Shown here in pieces: positions 9,256 to 17,873 of a DNA stretch of 64,000 bases. Below the pieces are notes generated by a model, which did not search any database, was not told where the DNA came from, and saw only the letters and a list, made by a program, of their open reading frames with translations. The position numbers and the translations under genes were made by a program. Source of the DNA: Shinella kummerowiae (GTDB lineage Bacteria > Pseudomonadota > Alphaproteobacteria > Rhizobiales > Rhizobiaceae); the NCBI RefSeq assembly GCF_009827055.1, contig NZ_WUMK01000001.1, forward strand, positions 496,001 to 560,000, given 5' to 3'. Within the stretch, counting starts at the first letter, position 1. Each line of letters starts with the position of its first letter.

Positions 9256-9380
9256 CGAACAGCCGTCCGCCGCCCAAGGCGGTCTCTCCCAGGGTGTTCT
9301 CCGCGCCCCGGGAGGTTGCCGTTTTTCGGAACAATTTCACCCGTCGCGCGTCTTCCTCCGATATCATCGGAGGCATCGCC

Positions 9381-9554
9381 ATGCTGAAATGGGCACTGAT
9401 TTTTCTTGTTATCTCGCTGATCGCCGGCTTCCTGGGATTCTCCGGCGTGTCTGCCGCGACGGCCACCATCGCCAAGGTTCTTTTCTCGATCGCCCTCATC
9501 ATCTTCTTCATTTTCGTTGTGCTTGCATTCATGGCCGGCAGCCTCGCCTTCTGA
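9381..9554 (+). CDS. DUF1328 family small inner-membrane protein (YtjA-like)
   Basis: The product has 57 residues and is almost entirely hydrophobic, with two membrane helices: [20 protein letters not shown] and [19 protein letters not shown]. The pattern [13 protein letters not shown]...GFSGVSA is characteristic of DUF1328/UPF0391. GGAGG lies about eight bases before the ATG at 9381; a longer frame from 9294 adds a hydrophilic leader that the family lacks. A hairpin follows the stop by 15 bp, so it is probably a single-gene unit. Function unknown. Confidence 0.85.
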   Translation: MLKWALIFLVISLIAGFLGFSGVSAATATIAKVLFSIALIIFFIFVVLAFMAGSLAF

Positions 9555-9569
9555 GTGCAGATCATCCAC

Positions 9570-9599
9570 AGTCCGTGTTGCAATCGCGCAACACGGACT
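9570..9599 (+). terminator. Strong hairpin after the DUF1328 gene
   Basis: A perfect 12-bp stem (AGTCCGTGTTGC with GCAACACGGACT) around a six-base loop starts 15 bp after the stop codon. Only a short T stretch follows, so the terminator call rests mainly on stem strength and position. Confidence 0.55.
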
Positions 9600-9605
9600 T
9601 AAACA

Positions 9606-9620
9606 TGAGTACTTGAGTCA
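9606..9620. promoter_or_regulatory. Candidate RirA iron-responsive operator (IRO box)
   Basis: The sequence TGAGTACTTGAGTCA fits TGA-N9-TCA, the core reported for RirA sites in Rhizobium. It sits 76 bp before the likely start of a siderophore receptor gene and just after the preceding hairpin, so it lies in the promoter region of an iron-uptake gene. RirA represses such genes when iron is sufficient. The six fixed bases could match by chance; the context is what makes the match persuasive. Confidence 0.5.
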
Positions 9621-9695
9621 TATAATTCCTTGCGGCCATCCTTAATCCTGATGAAAACAATCATATTATTGATTGTCCGTCAGAAAGTGATCCGC

Positions 9696-11876
9696 ATGCC
9701 CACTCGTTTCCGCACGATGTCTCGCCTGGCCCTCGCCGGCACCTCGCTCCTTACACTCACCACCGTCGCCATGGCGCAGGATCAGGCAGCAACCACGGCG
9801 GAAAGCGGCGCGACCGTTCTCGAAGAGATCGTCATCAACGGCGGCAGCGGCGGCGTGATCACGGCCGACGGGTATGTCGGCAAGAGCAGCGCCACGGGCT
9901 CCAAAACCGACACACCCTTCATCCAGAATCCGCAATCGATTTCCTCGGTCACCAAGCAGCAGCTGGAAGACCGCAATCCACAGACATTGCTGGAAACCAT
10001 CGCCTATACGCCAGGCACGCGTGTCGGCGGCTACGGCTTCGACCCGCGCTTTGACAGCTTCACCCTGCGCGGTTTCGACGTTACCTATAACAGTGTCTAT
10101 CGCGATAACCTGCGCCAGCCCGGCTTCGGCTCGTCACTGTTCAAGACGGAGCCCTACGGCCTTGAAGGTGTCTCGATCCTGCGCGGCCCGTCCTCGGCAC
10201 TTTACGGTCCTGCCGGCGCCGGCGGCCTCTACAACCTCATCAGCAAGCGCCCGACGGAAGAGGCCTTGCGCGAAGTCGAGGTGCAGTATGGCAGCCACGA
10301 TCGTTACCAGGGCCAGTTCGATTTCTCCGGCCCGGTCAACGAGGAAGACCCGTTCTACTATCGCCTGACCGGTCTGCTTCGTGAGTCGGACACCGAACAG
10401 GTCGGCGTTCCGGATAACCGCGCCTATATTGCGCCAGCCTTTACGTGGAAGCCGGACGAAGACACGAAGCTCACCATTCTCGGCGAATATTCCCGCACCG
10501 AGACCGGTGGCACGGCGGCTTACTTCTTCGACGGTGCGGCCGGCAAGGTCACCGACATCTTCGCGGGCAATCCGGCCTTCAACGATGCCATCCAGGACCA
10601 GGGCCGTATCGGCTACGAGTTCGAGCACCGCCTGAACGACGTCTTCGTCTTCCGCCAGAACGCCCGTGCATCGTGGCTCAATATCGACGCCGACTGGGCG
10701 TTCGCATCCGAGCGCAACGAAGACGATCCGACCCTTCTCGAAGGCACGGCAGGCACCTATGAAGAATGGCTGAACACCTACACGATCGACAATCAGCTCG
10801 AGGCGAAATTCGAGACAGGTGCGTTTGAGCACACGTTGCTCGGCGGTATCGATCTGACCAAGATCTACTGGAAGTCACTCAACGGCTACGGCTCTACGCC
10901 GCCGATCGACACCGACAATCCCACGGCGGGGCGTCCGGTTGGGCCGATCGCCTTCCAGACGAAGACCGTACAGGACCAGATCATCACCGGCCTCTATCTT
11001 CAGGATCAGATTCGCTACGACGCGCTTACGCTGACGCTTGGCGGCCGTTACGACTGGGTATCGACCGATACCGACGATACCGACCTGACCTCCGGCACCG
11101 TGGGCACGACCAAGCAAAGGGACCGCGACTTCACCTGGCGCGCCGGCGTGACCTATGAAACGCAATGGGGCATCACGCCCTATGCCAGCTACTCGACCGC
11201 ATTTTCGCCGAATGGCGGTGTCGACGTCGAAACCCGCGATCCCTTCAAGCCGACGGAAAGCGAACAGCAGGAAATCGGTGTGAAATACCTGCTGCCGAAC
11301 AGCAACACGCTGCTGACGGCCGCCCTCTTCAATATCGATCAGAAGAACAGCCTGTATTATGAGGTCGTGACACTCCCCGACGGCACCGTCACCAATGCGC
11401 AGGTCCAGCGCGGCGAAATCCGCTCGCGCGGCTTCGAGTTCGAGGCAAACACCTCCTTGGACAACGGCCTGTCGCTGATCGCGTCCTACACCTATACCAA
11501 GACCGAAATCCTCGATGGTCCGACCGGCACCGTCGGAAAAGAAGTCTCTTCCGTGCCAAACCACATGGCGTCGCTTTGGGCGCATTACGCCATGCCGGAA
11601 GACGGCGCCTTGGCCGGTCTCGGCGTCGGCGCGGGCGTGCGTTTCCTGGGTTCGAGCTATGGCGACGACAAAAACACGACCACGAACAGCTCGCGCGCCC
11701 TCGTCGATGCGTCGATCTCCTACGATTTCGCCGCGATCAACAAGGACTTCGAAGGTTTGAAGCTTCAAGTGAACGCGACGAACCTCTTCAACCGCCGCGA
11801 CTCCGTATGCTCGGCCGGCTATTGCTACCGTGACCAGGGCCGCACGGTTATCGGCAGCTTGAAATACTCATGGTAA
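9696..11876 (+). CDS. TonB-dependent siderophore receptor (FhuA-type)
   Basis: An outer-membrane receptor of 726 residues. A signal peptide (MSRLALAGTSLLTLTTVAMA) precedes a TonB-box-like EEIVING. The plug domain contains IQNPQSISSVTKQQLEDR, LRGFDV and ILRGPSSALYGPAGAGG. The rest is a long beta-barrel ending in the aromatic terminus YSW. A Cys pair near the end (CSAGYC) also occurs in ferrichrome-type receptors. Start codons at 9651, 9696 and 9717 are all possible; 9696 keeps a full signal peptide. The next genes encode an FhuF reductase and a siderophore-binding protein, which points to hydroxamate siderophores such as ferrichrome. Confidence 0.88.
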   Translation: MPTRFRTMSRLALAGTSLLTLTTVAMAQDQAATTAESGATVLEEIVINGGSGGVITADGYVGKSSATGSKTDTPFIQNPQSISSVTKQQLEDRNPQTLLETIAYTPGTRVGGYGFDPRFDSFTLRGFDVTYNSVYRDNLRQPGFGSSLFKTEPYGLEGVSILRGPSSALYGPAGAGGLYNLISKRPTEEALREVEVQYGSHDRYQGQFDFSGPVNEEDPFYYRLTGLLRESDTEQVGVPDNRAYIAPAFTWKPDEDTKLTILGEYSRTETGGTAAYFFDGAAGKVTDIFAGNPAFNDAIQDQGRIGYEFEHRLNDVFVFRQNARASWLNIDADWAFASERNEDDPTLLEGTAGTYEEWLNTYTIDNQLEAKFETGAFEHTLLGGIDLTKIYWKSLNGYGSTPPIDTDNPTAGRPVGPIAFQTKTVQDQIITGLYLQDQIRYDALTLTLGGRYDWVSTDTDDTDLTSGTVGTTKQRDRDFTWRAGVTYETQWGITPYASYSTAFSPNGGVDVETRDPFKPTESEQQEIGVKYLLPNSNTLLTAALFNIDQKNSLYYEVVTLPDGTVTNAQVQRGEIRSRGFEFEANTSLDNGLSLIASYTYTKTEILDGPTGTVGKEVSSVPNHMASLWAHYAMPEDGALAGLGVGAGVRFLGSSYGDDKNTTTNSSRALVDASISYDFAAINKDFEGLKLQVNATNLFNRRDSVCSAGYCYRDQGRTVIGSLKYSW

Positions 11877-11880
11877 GCCC

Positions 11881-12639
11881 TTGACGATCCAATCCTCCCA
11901 GGACGGTGAGACCGCTTTCAGGCCCAACGGTCTGAAGGCGGTCTTTACCGGTGAACATGCTTGGTGCGGCGAGAAGATGATGCTCTCGTCGGACCTCGAG
12001 GGCGCCATCCCACTTGGCGATTTCCTGGCCGGAGACGGCTTTGCCGAAACGCTCGACCGCTATGCGGCAAGCCACGGCAATGCCGACCGGCGGGCGGCGG
12101 CCTCCTTCTGGTCGCTGTATTATTTTTCGGCGCTGACGATCCCCTATGTCGTGGCGCGACGGGCGGAAATGACGCTGCCGATCGCCTTCGACGAGATGAC
12201 CATCGCCATCGGCGAGGACGGCCTGCCGCGCGCCTTCGGCCTGCCGCATGAGGGTGACTGGAGCGATGGCAAGGATCTTGTCGATCTCATCACGCCGCTG
12301 GTCGATTGCCACCTTTCCCGCGCTATCGCGCTGCTCAAAGAAAAATCCGGCATCGCGCCAAAACTTGCCTGGAACAACGCCGCCGTCTACATCGACTACG
12401 CCTTCAACACGACCGACCAGGCACCGCCCGAGGGCGAAGACCACTGGCCGTCGCGCCCGCTTTTCGATTGCCCGCTGCTCGCGAACGGCAGCCGCAATCC
12501 CTTCCACGGCTGCCTGCGCCACGAATTGGAGGCCGGTGCCGTCCACTGTCGCCGCAAGGTCTGCTGCCTGCGCTATATGCTGCCCGGCATCCCGGGCTGC
12601 GGCGAACTCTGCGCCCTTCCGGAACTGAGAAAACAATGA
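11881..12639 (+). CDS. fhuF: Siderophore-iron reductase FhuF
   Basis: FhuF-type proteins reduce ferric hydroxamate siderophores in the cytoplasm with a C-terminal [2Fe-2S] cluster. The 252-residue product ends with the cluster-type cysteines CC-x10-C-x3-C (CCLRYMLP...GCGELC). An upstream core with SFWSLYYFSALTIPYVVA matches the family. The only full-length start in frame is TTG at 11881, 4 bp after the receptor stop, because a stop codon lies just upstream; the ribosome site is weak, so coupling to the receptor gene is likely. It overlaps the next gene by 4 bp. Confidence 0.85.
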   Translation: MTIQSSQDGETAFRPNGLKAVFTGEHAWCGEKMMLSSDLEGAIPLGDFLAGDGFAETLDRYAASHGNADRRAAASFWSLYYFSALTIPYVVARRAEMTLPIAFDEMTIAIGEDGLPRAFGLPHEGDWSDGKDLVDLITPLVDCHLSRAIALLKEKSGIAPKLAWNNAAVYIDYAFNTTDQAPPEGEDHWPSRPLFDCPLLANGSRNPFHGCLRHELEAGAVHCRRKVCCLRYMLPGIPGCGELCALPELRKQ

Positions 12640-13742
12640 TCCTGCGCCTCTTCACCTTCCTCGCTGCCGTCCTGCTGTGGGCTACCTTCCCCGTCCGCGC
12701 CGAGGTGCAATACCCGCTGACCGTGACGGATGCGCTCGGCCGCGAGGTCACCATCCCGGCGGAACCGAAGGCCATCCTGCTCGGCAGCGGCTTCAATCTC
12801 GTCGCGCTTTCGCTGATCCACCCCGACCCGGTAAGCCTGCTTGCCGGCTGGGCGGGTGACATGAAGGGCGACAATCCGGAAATCTATGCCCGCTTCAAGG
12901 ACAAGTTCCCGAAGATCGCAGACGTGCCGATCATCGGGGATGGCATCACCATGTCCTTCGAAACCGTGCTCTCGCTGAAGGCGGATCTTGCCATCCTCGC
13001 CAACTGGCAGGCCGACACCGAACTCGGCAAGCAGGCCATCACCTATCTGGAGCAAAGCGGCGTTCCGGTCTTCGTCGTCGATTTCAACAGCGACGCGCTG
13101 AACAACACCGCCGGCAATATGCGGCTTCTCGGCCAGGTGCTGAACCGGGAGGAGCAGGCGAACGCTTTTGCCGACTTCTACGAGGCGCGTGTCAAACGTA
13201 TCCGCGATCGTGTTGTCCAGCATCCCGAACCCGGCCCGACCGTGCTGATGGATGCGTTCCCGAACCCGGAAAAGTGCTGCTATGCCTATGGCACCGGCGG
13301 CTTCGGCGCCTTCATCGCCATCACTGGCAGCCGCAGCATTGCCGAAAGCCTGCCGGCGCAAGGCGGTATCGTCAATGCGGAATTCATCGTCGCGGCCGAT
13401 CCCGACGCCTATATCGCCACCGCCTCACCGGGCGGCACCTACAGCTCGTTCTCGATTGGCCCCGGCGTCGATCCCAACGAAGCGCGCGAGACGCTGGCCC
13501 GTGCCGTCACCAGCCCGTTCCTCGCAAACCTCAAGGCTGTGAAGGAGAAGCGTGTCTACGGCCTCTGGAACTTCTTCAATGCCGTGCCGCTCAACATCCT
13601 TGCCGCCGAAGCCTTCGCGCACTGGCTGCGGCCGGAGATCTTTGCCGATGTCGATCCCGACCAGACATTGAAGGAAATCAACGAACGCTTCGCCGCCGTA
13701 CCCTTCGACGGTGCCTACTGGATCAGTCTCAAGCCAAAGTGA
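12636..13742 (+). CDS. Iron-siderophore ABC transporter substrate-binding protein
   Basis: A periplasmic protein of 368 residues with a signal peptide (LFTFLAAVLLWATFPVRA). The opening YPLTVTDALGREVTIPAEPKA is the standard first strand of FepB/FhuD/BtuF-type binding proteins. Further landmarks are SFETVLSLKADLAI and LGQVLNREEQANAFADFYE. It overlaps fhuF by 4 bp. No permease or ATPase follows, so it must work with a transporter encoded elsewhere. Confidence 0.85.
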   Translation: MILRLFTFLAAVLLWATFPVRAEVQYPLTVTDALGREVTIPAEPKAILLGSGFNLVALSLIHPDPVSLLAGWAGDMKGDNPEIYARFKDKFPKIADVPIIGDGITMSFETVLSLKADLAILANWQADTELGKQAITYLEQSGVPVFVVDFNSDALNNTAGNMRLLGQVLNREEQANAFADFYEARVKRIRDRVVQHPEPGPTVLMDAFPNPEKCCYAYGTGGFGAFIAITGSRSIAESLPAQGGIVNAEFIVAADPDAYIATASPGGTYSSFSIGPGVDPNEARETLARAVTSPFLANLKAVKEKRVYGLWNFFNAVPLNILAAEAFAHWLRPEIFADVDPDQTLKEINERFAAVPFDGAYWISLKPK

Positions 13743-13800
13743 AGCGTCTGACCTTCCGGCCGCTCGTCGCGCAGGCTATAGCATATTCAGGAGGACCTGA

Positions 13801-14316
13801 ATGATCTGGGCATTTGCAGTCGCGGCGGCGGCAATTCTGTATCTCGCATTGCGTTTCCGGCGCTTTCAGAGCTGGGTCGAGCCGGCCCTCACCATCGTGG
13901 TGGCCCTTGGCCTTGCGAGCGCCCTTCTCATCTGGTTCGTCGATGAACGCGCGCCCTCCGGCGAGGCCGTGACGCCAACCCCCGCGGTACCGGCCCTCAC
14001 GGAAGACACGGTCGAGCTTTCGGAGATGCAGGCGGCTGCCGGCCAGACGAAGACAAGTTTTCGCGTGACCGGCCGCATCGCCAACAAGGGCACGTCGCCC
14101 ATGCAATCCTTCCGGCTCGATGTCGTGCTCTCCGATTGCCCGAGCGGGACGTGCCGGGAGGTCGGCCGCGACAGCGCGCTGATCGTGTTGCGCGTGCTGC
14201 CGGGCGAAAGCCAGCCCTTCAGCACCTTCGCCGTCTTCCCCGGCAGCGATCTCAACCCTGTCACGACTCCCGAATGGGATTTCGGCGCACGCGATGTGCG
14301 GGCGGTCACCCGTTAG
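13801..14316 (+). CDS. Predicted inner-membrane protein of unknown function
   Basis: A protein of 171 residues. The N-terminus has two hydrophobic stretches (residues 1-15 and about 27-46), so the remainder is probably periplasmic. That soluble domain (SFRVTGRIANKGTSPMQSFRLDVVL, then DCPSGTC, then LPGESQPFSTF) looks like an immunoglobulin-type beta sandwich similar to FxLYD domains. AGGAGG precedes the ATG at 13801 by eight bases. The end overlaps the convergent isochorismatase gene by 4 bp. No function is assigned. Confidence 0.7.
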   Translation: MIWAFAVAAAAILYLALRFRRFQSWVEPALTIVVALGLASALLIWFVDERAPSGEAVTPTPAVPALTEDTVELSEMQAAAGQTKTSFRVTGRIANKGTSPMQSFRLDVVLSDCPSGTCREVGRDSALIVLRVLPGESQPFSTFAVFPGSDLNPVTTPEWDFGARDVRAVTR

Positions 14317-14873
14317 ACAGCCGCGACAAGCTCTGCCGTCCTGAGTACTGTGGCAAATTCGTGCCGGAGCGTTGCAACATGCGCGCGGTGGATATCCCTT
14401 GCAGGGATCGTGCCGCCCTCGCCGTCCGGCAGGTTGAAGCAGTCGCAAGCATCTTCGACCAGAATGACGTGGTAGCCCATATTGGCGCCGACGCGCACGC
14501 TGGTCGAGACGCACATATCCGTCGAGATGCCGAACAACACCACCGTCTCGGCGCCGAGGCGGCGCAGGCGCAGATCGAGGTCCGTGCCGATGAAGGCGGC
14601 ATTGACGCTTTTCGTCACCAGCGGTTCGCCGGCCAGCGGCGCGAAGCCGGGCCGAAGCGCGTTGCCCGATGCGTCTGGCCGCAGGGTCGAGCCCGGCTCG
14701 ACGCTGTCGTGGCGGACGTGGATGATCGGGCGCCCGGCACCCCGCCAGGCGGAAAGCAGAGCGAGACCGTTTTCATCCAGCCGGTCGTTCCAGCGCTGCG
14801 GCCAGGGCGCTGCATCGAAGGCGCGCTGCATGTCGATCGGGATCAGGACGGCATTTTCCGGTATGGTCGGCAT
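14313..14873 (-). CDS. Isochorismatase-family cysteine hydrolase
   Basis: The product has 186 residues. The catalytic triad of the family is visible: Asp14 in IPIDMQRAF, Lys88 in LVTKSVNAAF and Cys121 in GISTDMCV. Such enzymes hydrolyse amides or vinyl ethers (nicotinamidase, carbamoylases, isochorismatase); the exact substrate cannot be read. AAGGAG lies upstream of the ATG at 14873. The divergent Lrp/AsnC gene about 110 bp away is the likely regulator. Confidence 0.85.
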   Translation of the reverse strand: MPTIPENAVLIPIDMQRAFDAAPWPQRWNDRLDENGLALLSAWRGAGRPIIHVRHDSVEPGSTLRPDASGNALRPGFAPLAGEPLVTKSVNAAFIGTDLDLRLRRLGAETVVLFGISTDMCVSTSVRVGANMGYHVILVEDACDCFNLPDGEGGTIPARDIHRAHVATLRHEFATVLRTAELVAAV

Positions 14874-14983
14874 CGGTCTCTCCTTGAAACGATGACCGAC
14901 AAATAGTTGCTTTCTTGTCCGGTTTCGCGCAGCAAGGTGACGGATGGCCGGACAATCGTCCGAAAGAAGGGAGGAAACACCGG

Positions 14984-15430
14984 ATGAACGAACTGGACGA
15001 AAAGGACAGGCTGCTGCTGGCGGCCCTTCGGGCCGATGCTCGCCAGAGCCTGGTGGAGCTTGCACGCCATACCGCGCTCTCCCGCAGCGCCGTGCATGAG
15101 CGCATCCGACGGCTGGAGGCCAGAGGCGTGATTGCCGGTTATACGGTGCGGCTCGGCATCGACAAGGAGCGGCCGGGCGTGGAGGCGCTGATCGCCATCG
15201 GCTTCCAGCAAGGCCGCAACTGCGACCATATCGTGCCGCATCTTACCGGCATTCCGAATATCGTGACCTGCTGGTCGCTCGCCGGGCAGACGGACCTCAT
15301 GCTACTCGTGGAATGCGCCTCGAATGCCGAACTCGACACCGTGCGCCGGCAGATCGCAACGACGCCCGGCATCGCGACCGTACAGACGCATGTCTCGCTC
15401 CGCACCCATTTCGACCGCCGCGGCGGCTAG
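14984..15430 (+). CDS. Lrp/AsnC-family transcriptional regulator
   Basis: A regulator of 148 residues. The N-terminal helix-turn-helix is LDEKDRLLLAALRADARQSLVELARHTALSRSAVHERIRRLEARGVIAGY, and a C-terminal RAM effector domain follows (VEALIAIGF, VTCWSLAGQTDLMLLVE). The ATG at 14984 has GGGAGG nine bases upstream. It is divergent from the isochorismatase-family gene and probably controls it in response to an amino acid or related compound. Confidence 0.88.
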   Translation: MNELDEKDRLLLAALRADARQSLVELARHTALSRSAVHERIRRLEARGVIAGYTVRLGIDKERPGVEALIAIGFQQGRNCDHIVPHLTGIPNIVTCWSLAGQTDLMLLVECASNAELDTVRRQIATTPGIATVQTHVSLRTHFDRRGG

Positions 15431-15496
15431 CATGGATGCGAAAACCATCGCATTACCAAACGGTTAGAGCCGCCCGTTGAATCACTATCGAACGGG

Positions 15497-17035
15497 TCAG
15501 AAATAGATCCTGAACTTCTCCCGCACCGCCTGGTCCGTCGCAAAGTCGAAGAGCGGGCCGCCGGCTTCGGCGAGGATGCGGTTCTTACGTTCGATCGCTT
15601 TCTGCACGAGGTCGGGCCGGCCGATCTCCGCCCATTCCTTCGGGCTCGTGCGGTCGGCAACGGCGGGATAGACATATTCCGTCTGCATCAGCGAGAGCGT
15701 CTGCGGATCACCGAGATAGTGGCCCGGACCGTCAAGGCAGACCGAGCGCATCGTCTCCAGCGAGACCGAATCCTCCGTCACGTCGATGCCGCGCACGCAG
15801 CGCTGGACCTGTCCGAGCAGGTCGTCGCCAAGCACGAGGCTTTCCAGGCAGAACCCGAGCAGCGAGGCATGCATGCCGACCGCCTCATAGACCATGTTGA
15901 GGCCGGAAAGCCCCGCCATGACATTGGAGATCGCCTGCTCCCAGCCGGCTTGCATATCGGGCAGCTTGGAATCCGCGATGCCGGCGGCGGCACCGCCGGG
16001 AAGCCGGTAGAACTGGTGCATCTGCGCGCAGCCGGCGGTCAGCAGGGCCTGCTCGCCGGAGCCGCCCGACATGGCACCGGTGCGCAGGTCCGAGACAAAG
16101 GGCCATGTGCCGAAAATCGCCGGATGGCCGGGCGCCATGGCGTTGACATAGACGACGCCCGCAAGGCACTCGGCGACCGCCTGCACGATGGCGGTTGCGA
16201 GCGGCGCCGGCGCGGTCGCCCCCGCCTGCCCCGCCGACAGCAACAGGATCGGCATGCCGGCCCTGATGCAGGCCTCCATGGTGATGCAGCTTTCCTCGGC
16301 AAACTTCATCGGCGGCACGACGAAGCAGTTGGAATTCGAGACGAACGGCCGTTCACGCCATTTGTCTTCGCCGCCGGCCATCATGTGGATGAGGTCGAAA
16401 CAACCCGCCACATGGGAAGGATCGGAGAAGCTGGTGCCGACATGCTTGGAGGTGCCGGCACAGCAACCGTAGAGCGTGTTGATATCCATCAGGAAATTGT
16501 CGGGCACGTCGCGGCAGACCATCGCGCGTTGGAAGAAATGCACGTTGTCGAGGTGATGGACGAGCTGGGAGGCGTTGAAGAGGTCCTTCGCCGTCGATTC
16601 CCGGTACTCCCGCTTCTCGACATCGACGATATGCACCGCTGCACCCGCCGTGCCGTAATAGACGCGCGTGCCCGACAGCTCGAGATCGTATTTCGGATCG
16701 CGGCCATGGAGGGTGATGTCGCGCGCGGCGAGCGCCAGCATGTCCTCCACAAGCGCGCGCGGAAAGCGCAGCCGCCCGTCTTCGCCGAGAATGGCGCCGG
16801 CCCCCGTCATGATCTCCACGCCGGATTTCGGCGCATTGGCGAGGCCGATATTTTCCAGCGCATCGAGGGCCGCTTCATGGATGCGGCGCACACCGGCCTC
16901 CGTCAACGGCTTGTACTGGCCACCCGGCAGGCCCGGCCGTACCGGCCGGACATTTTCCGCCAGGGGCGCTGCGCGCATGGCAACGCGGGCAGCGCGGCCG
17001 CCGGAACGCCGGGACAAAACTGCCTGTTCACTCAT
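15497..17035 (-). CDS. Trimethylamine methyltransferase (MttB) superfamily protein, non-pyrrolysine type
   Basis: The 512-residue frame matches the MttB family: LTEAGVRRIHEAALDALENIG at the N-terminus, then YYGTAGAAVHIVD, MDINTLYGCCAGTSKH, AMSGGSGEQALL and GMHASLLGF. True trimethylamine methyltransferases read a UAG as pyrrolysine; this frame has no internal amber, so it belongs to the non-Pyl branch. Known members of that branch act on glycine betaine, proline betaine or carnitine and move a methyl group to a corrinoid protein. No corrinoid protein gene is adjacent. It is the last gene of a four-gene operon with two dimethylglycine-dehydrogenase-like flavoproteins, so a methylated amine substrate is likely. 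Its start overlaps the upstream gene by 8 bp. Confidence 0.85.
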   Translation of the reverse strand: MSEQAVLSRRSGGRAARVAMRAAPLAENVRPVRPGLPGGQYKPLTEAGVRRIHEAALDALENIGLANAPKSGVEIMTGAGAILGEDGRLRFPRALVEDMLALAARDITLHGRDPKYDLELSGTRVYYGTAGAAVHIVDVEKREYRESTAKDLFNASQLVHHLDNVHFFQRAMVCRDVPDNFLMDINTLYGCCAGTSKHVGTSFSDPSHVAGCFDLIHMMAGGEDKWRERPFVSNSNCFVVPPMKFAEESCITMEACIRAGMPILLLSAGQAGATAPAPLATAIVQAVAECLAGVVYVNAMAPGHPAIFGTWPFVSDLRTGAMSGGSGEQALLTAGCAQMHQFYRLPGGAAAGIADSKLPDMQAGWEQAISNVMAGLSGLNMVYEAVGMHASLLGFCLESLVLGDDLLGQVQRCVRGIDVTEDSVSLETMRSVCLDGPGHYLGDPQTLSLMQTEYVYPAVADRTSPKEWAEIGRPDLVQKAIERKNRILAEAGGPLFDFATDQAVREKFRIYF

Positions 17036-17873
17036 GGTCCGTCTCCCCCGCCCCCGCGGCAAGCATTTTGTTGATGAGATCCCCCGACGCAGCGGCGGAC
17101 AATTTGGCGAAACTGCCATCCTTCACGATGGCCTCCATCTGCTCGGCGATGGCCGCGTGGGTGACGCGGGCGATCATCGAGCCGAGCGAGATGCGGCGCG
17201 CGCCGATTTCGGCCAGTTGCGACACGGTGAGTTGACGTAGCGGCCCGGCGGCGAGCGCATTGACCGGCTTTGCGACGGATTGCACCACGCGCTTCAGTTC
17301 CGCTGCGCCGGGCGGCACGGGCACATAGACGAGGTCGGCGCCCGCCTTCTCGAAGGCCTGGATGCGCCGGATGGCCTCATCGAGATCGTAGACGCCGTTC
17401 ATCACGCCGTCCGCGCGGGCGCAGAGAATGAAGGGACGGCCGAGTGACCGGGCAGCATCGGCGGCGGCGCGGATGCGATCGACGGCCAGATCGAAACCAT
17501 AGGCCGGGTTGCCATCGACCATCTGCGTGTCTTCGATCGAGCAGCCGGACAGGCCGACTTCGGCGGCGAGCCGGATGGTTTCGGCAACATCCTCCGGCGC
17601 ATCAGCAAACCCGTTCTCGAAATCACCGGAGACCGGAAGTGGCGTTGCGCGCACCAGGTCTTCCGCGTGCTTCAATGACTCATCGCGTGTCACGCGGCCC
17701 ATATCCGGCCGGCCGAGCGTGAAGGCAAAGCCGGCGGAGGTGGTGGCAAGCGCCACGGCGCCGGACGCCGCCATCATGCGGGCGGAGCCGATGTCCCATG
17801 GATTCGGGATGACGAAGCAACCCGACTGGTGGAGGTCGTGAAACCGCTGATGGCGTTCGGCAAGCGTGGTCAT
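17028..17873 (-). CDS. Isocitrate lyase/phosphoenolpyruvate mutase family protein
   Basis: A 281-residue TIM-barrel protein. It has CFVIPNPWDIGSARMMAASG, VSGDFENGFAD (the Mg-binding acidic loop), CSIEDTQ and RISLGSMIARVTH. The short length and lack of the KKCGH loop of isocitrate lyase place it with the PEP-mutase/oxaloacetate-hydrolase-like members. It overlaps the upstream flavoprotein by 4 bp and the downstream MttB gene by 8 bp, so it belongs to the methylamine operon. Its reaction there is not evident. Confidence 0.8.
   Translation of the reverse strand: MTTLAERHQRFHDLHQSGCFVIPNPWDIGSARMMAASGAVALATTSAGFAFTLGRPDMGRVTRDESLKHAEDLVRATPLPVSGDFENGFADAPEDVAETIRLAAEVGLSGCSIEDTQMVDGNPAYGFDLAVDRIRAAADAARSLGRPFILCARADGVMNGVYDLDEAIRRIQAFEKAGADLVYVPVPPGAAELKRVVQSVAKPVNALAAGPLRQLTVSQLAEIGARRISLGSMIARVTHAAIAEQMEAIVKDGSFAKLSAAASGDLINKMLAAGAGETDHE

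Noticed and set aside
9256..9300. GC-rich hairpin just after patD as a terminator
   Set aside because: The stem is only about five base pairs (CCGCC/GGCGG) with no T tract.
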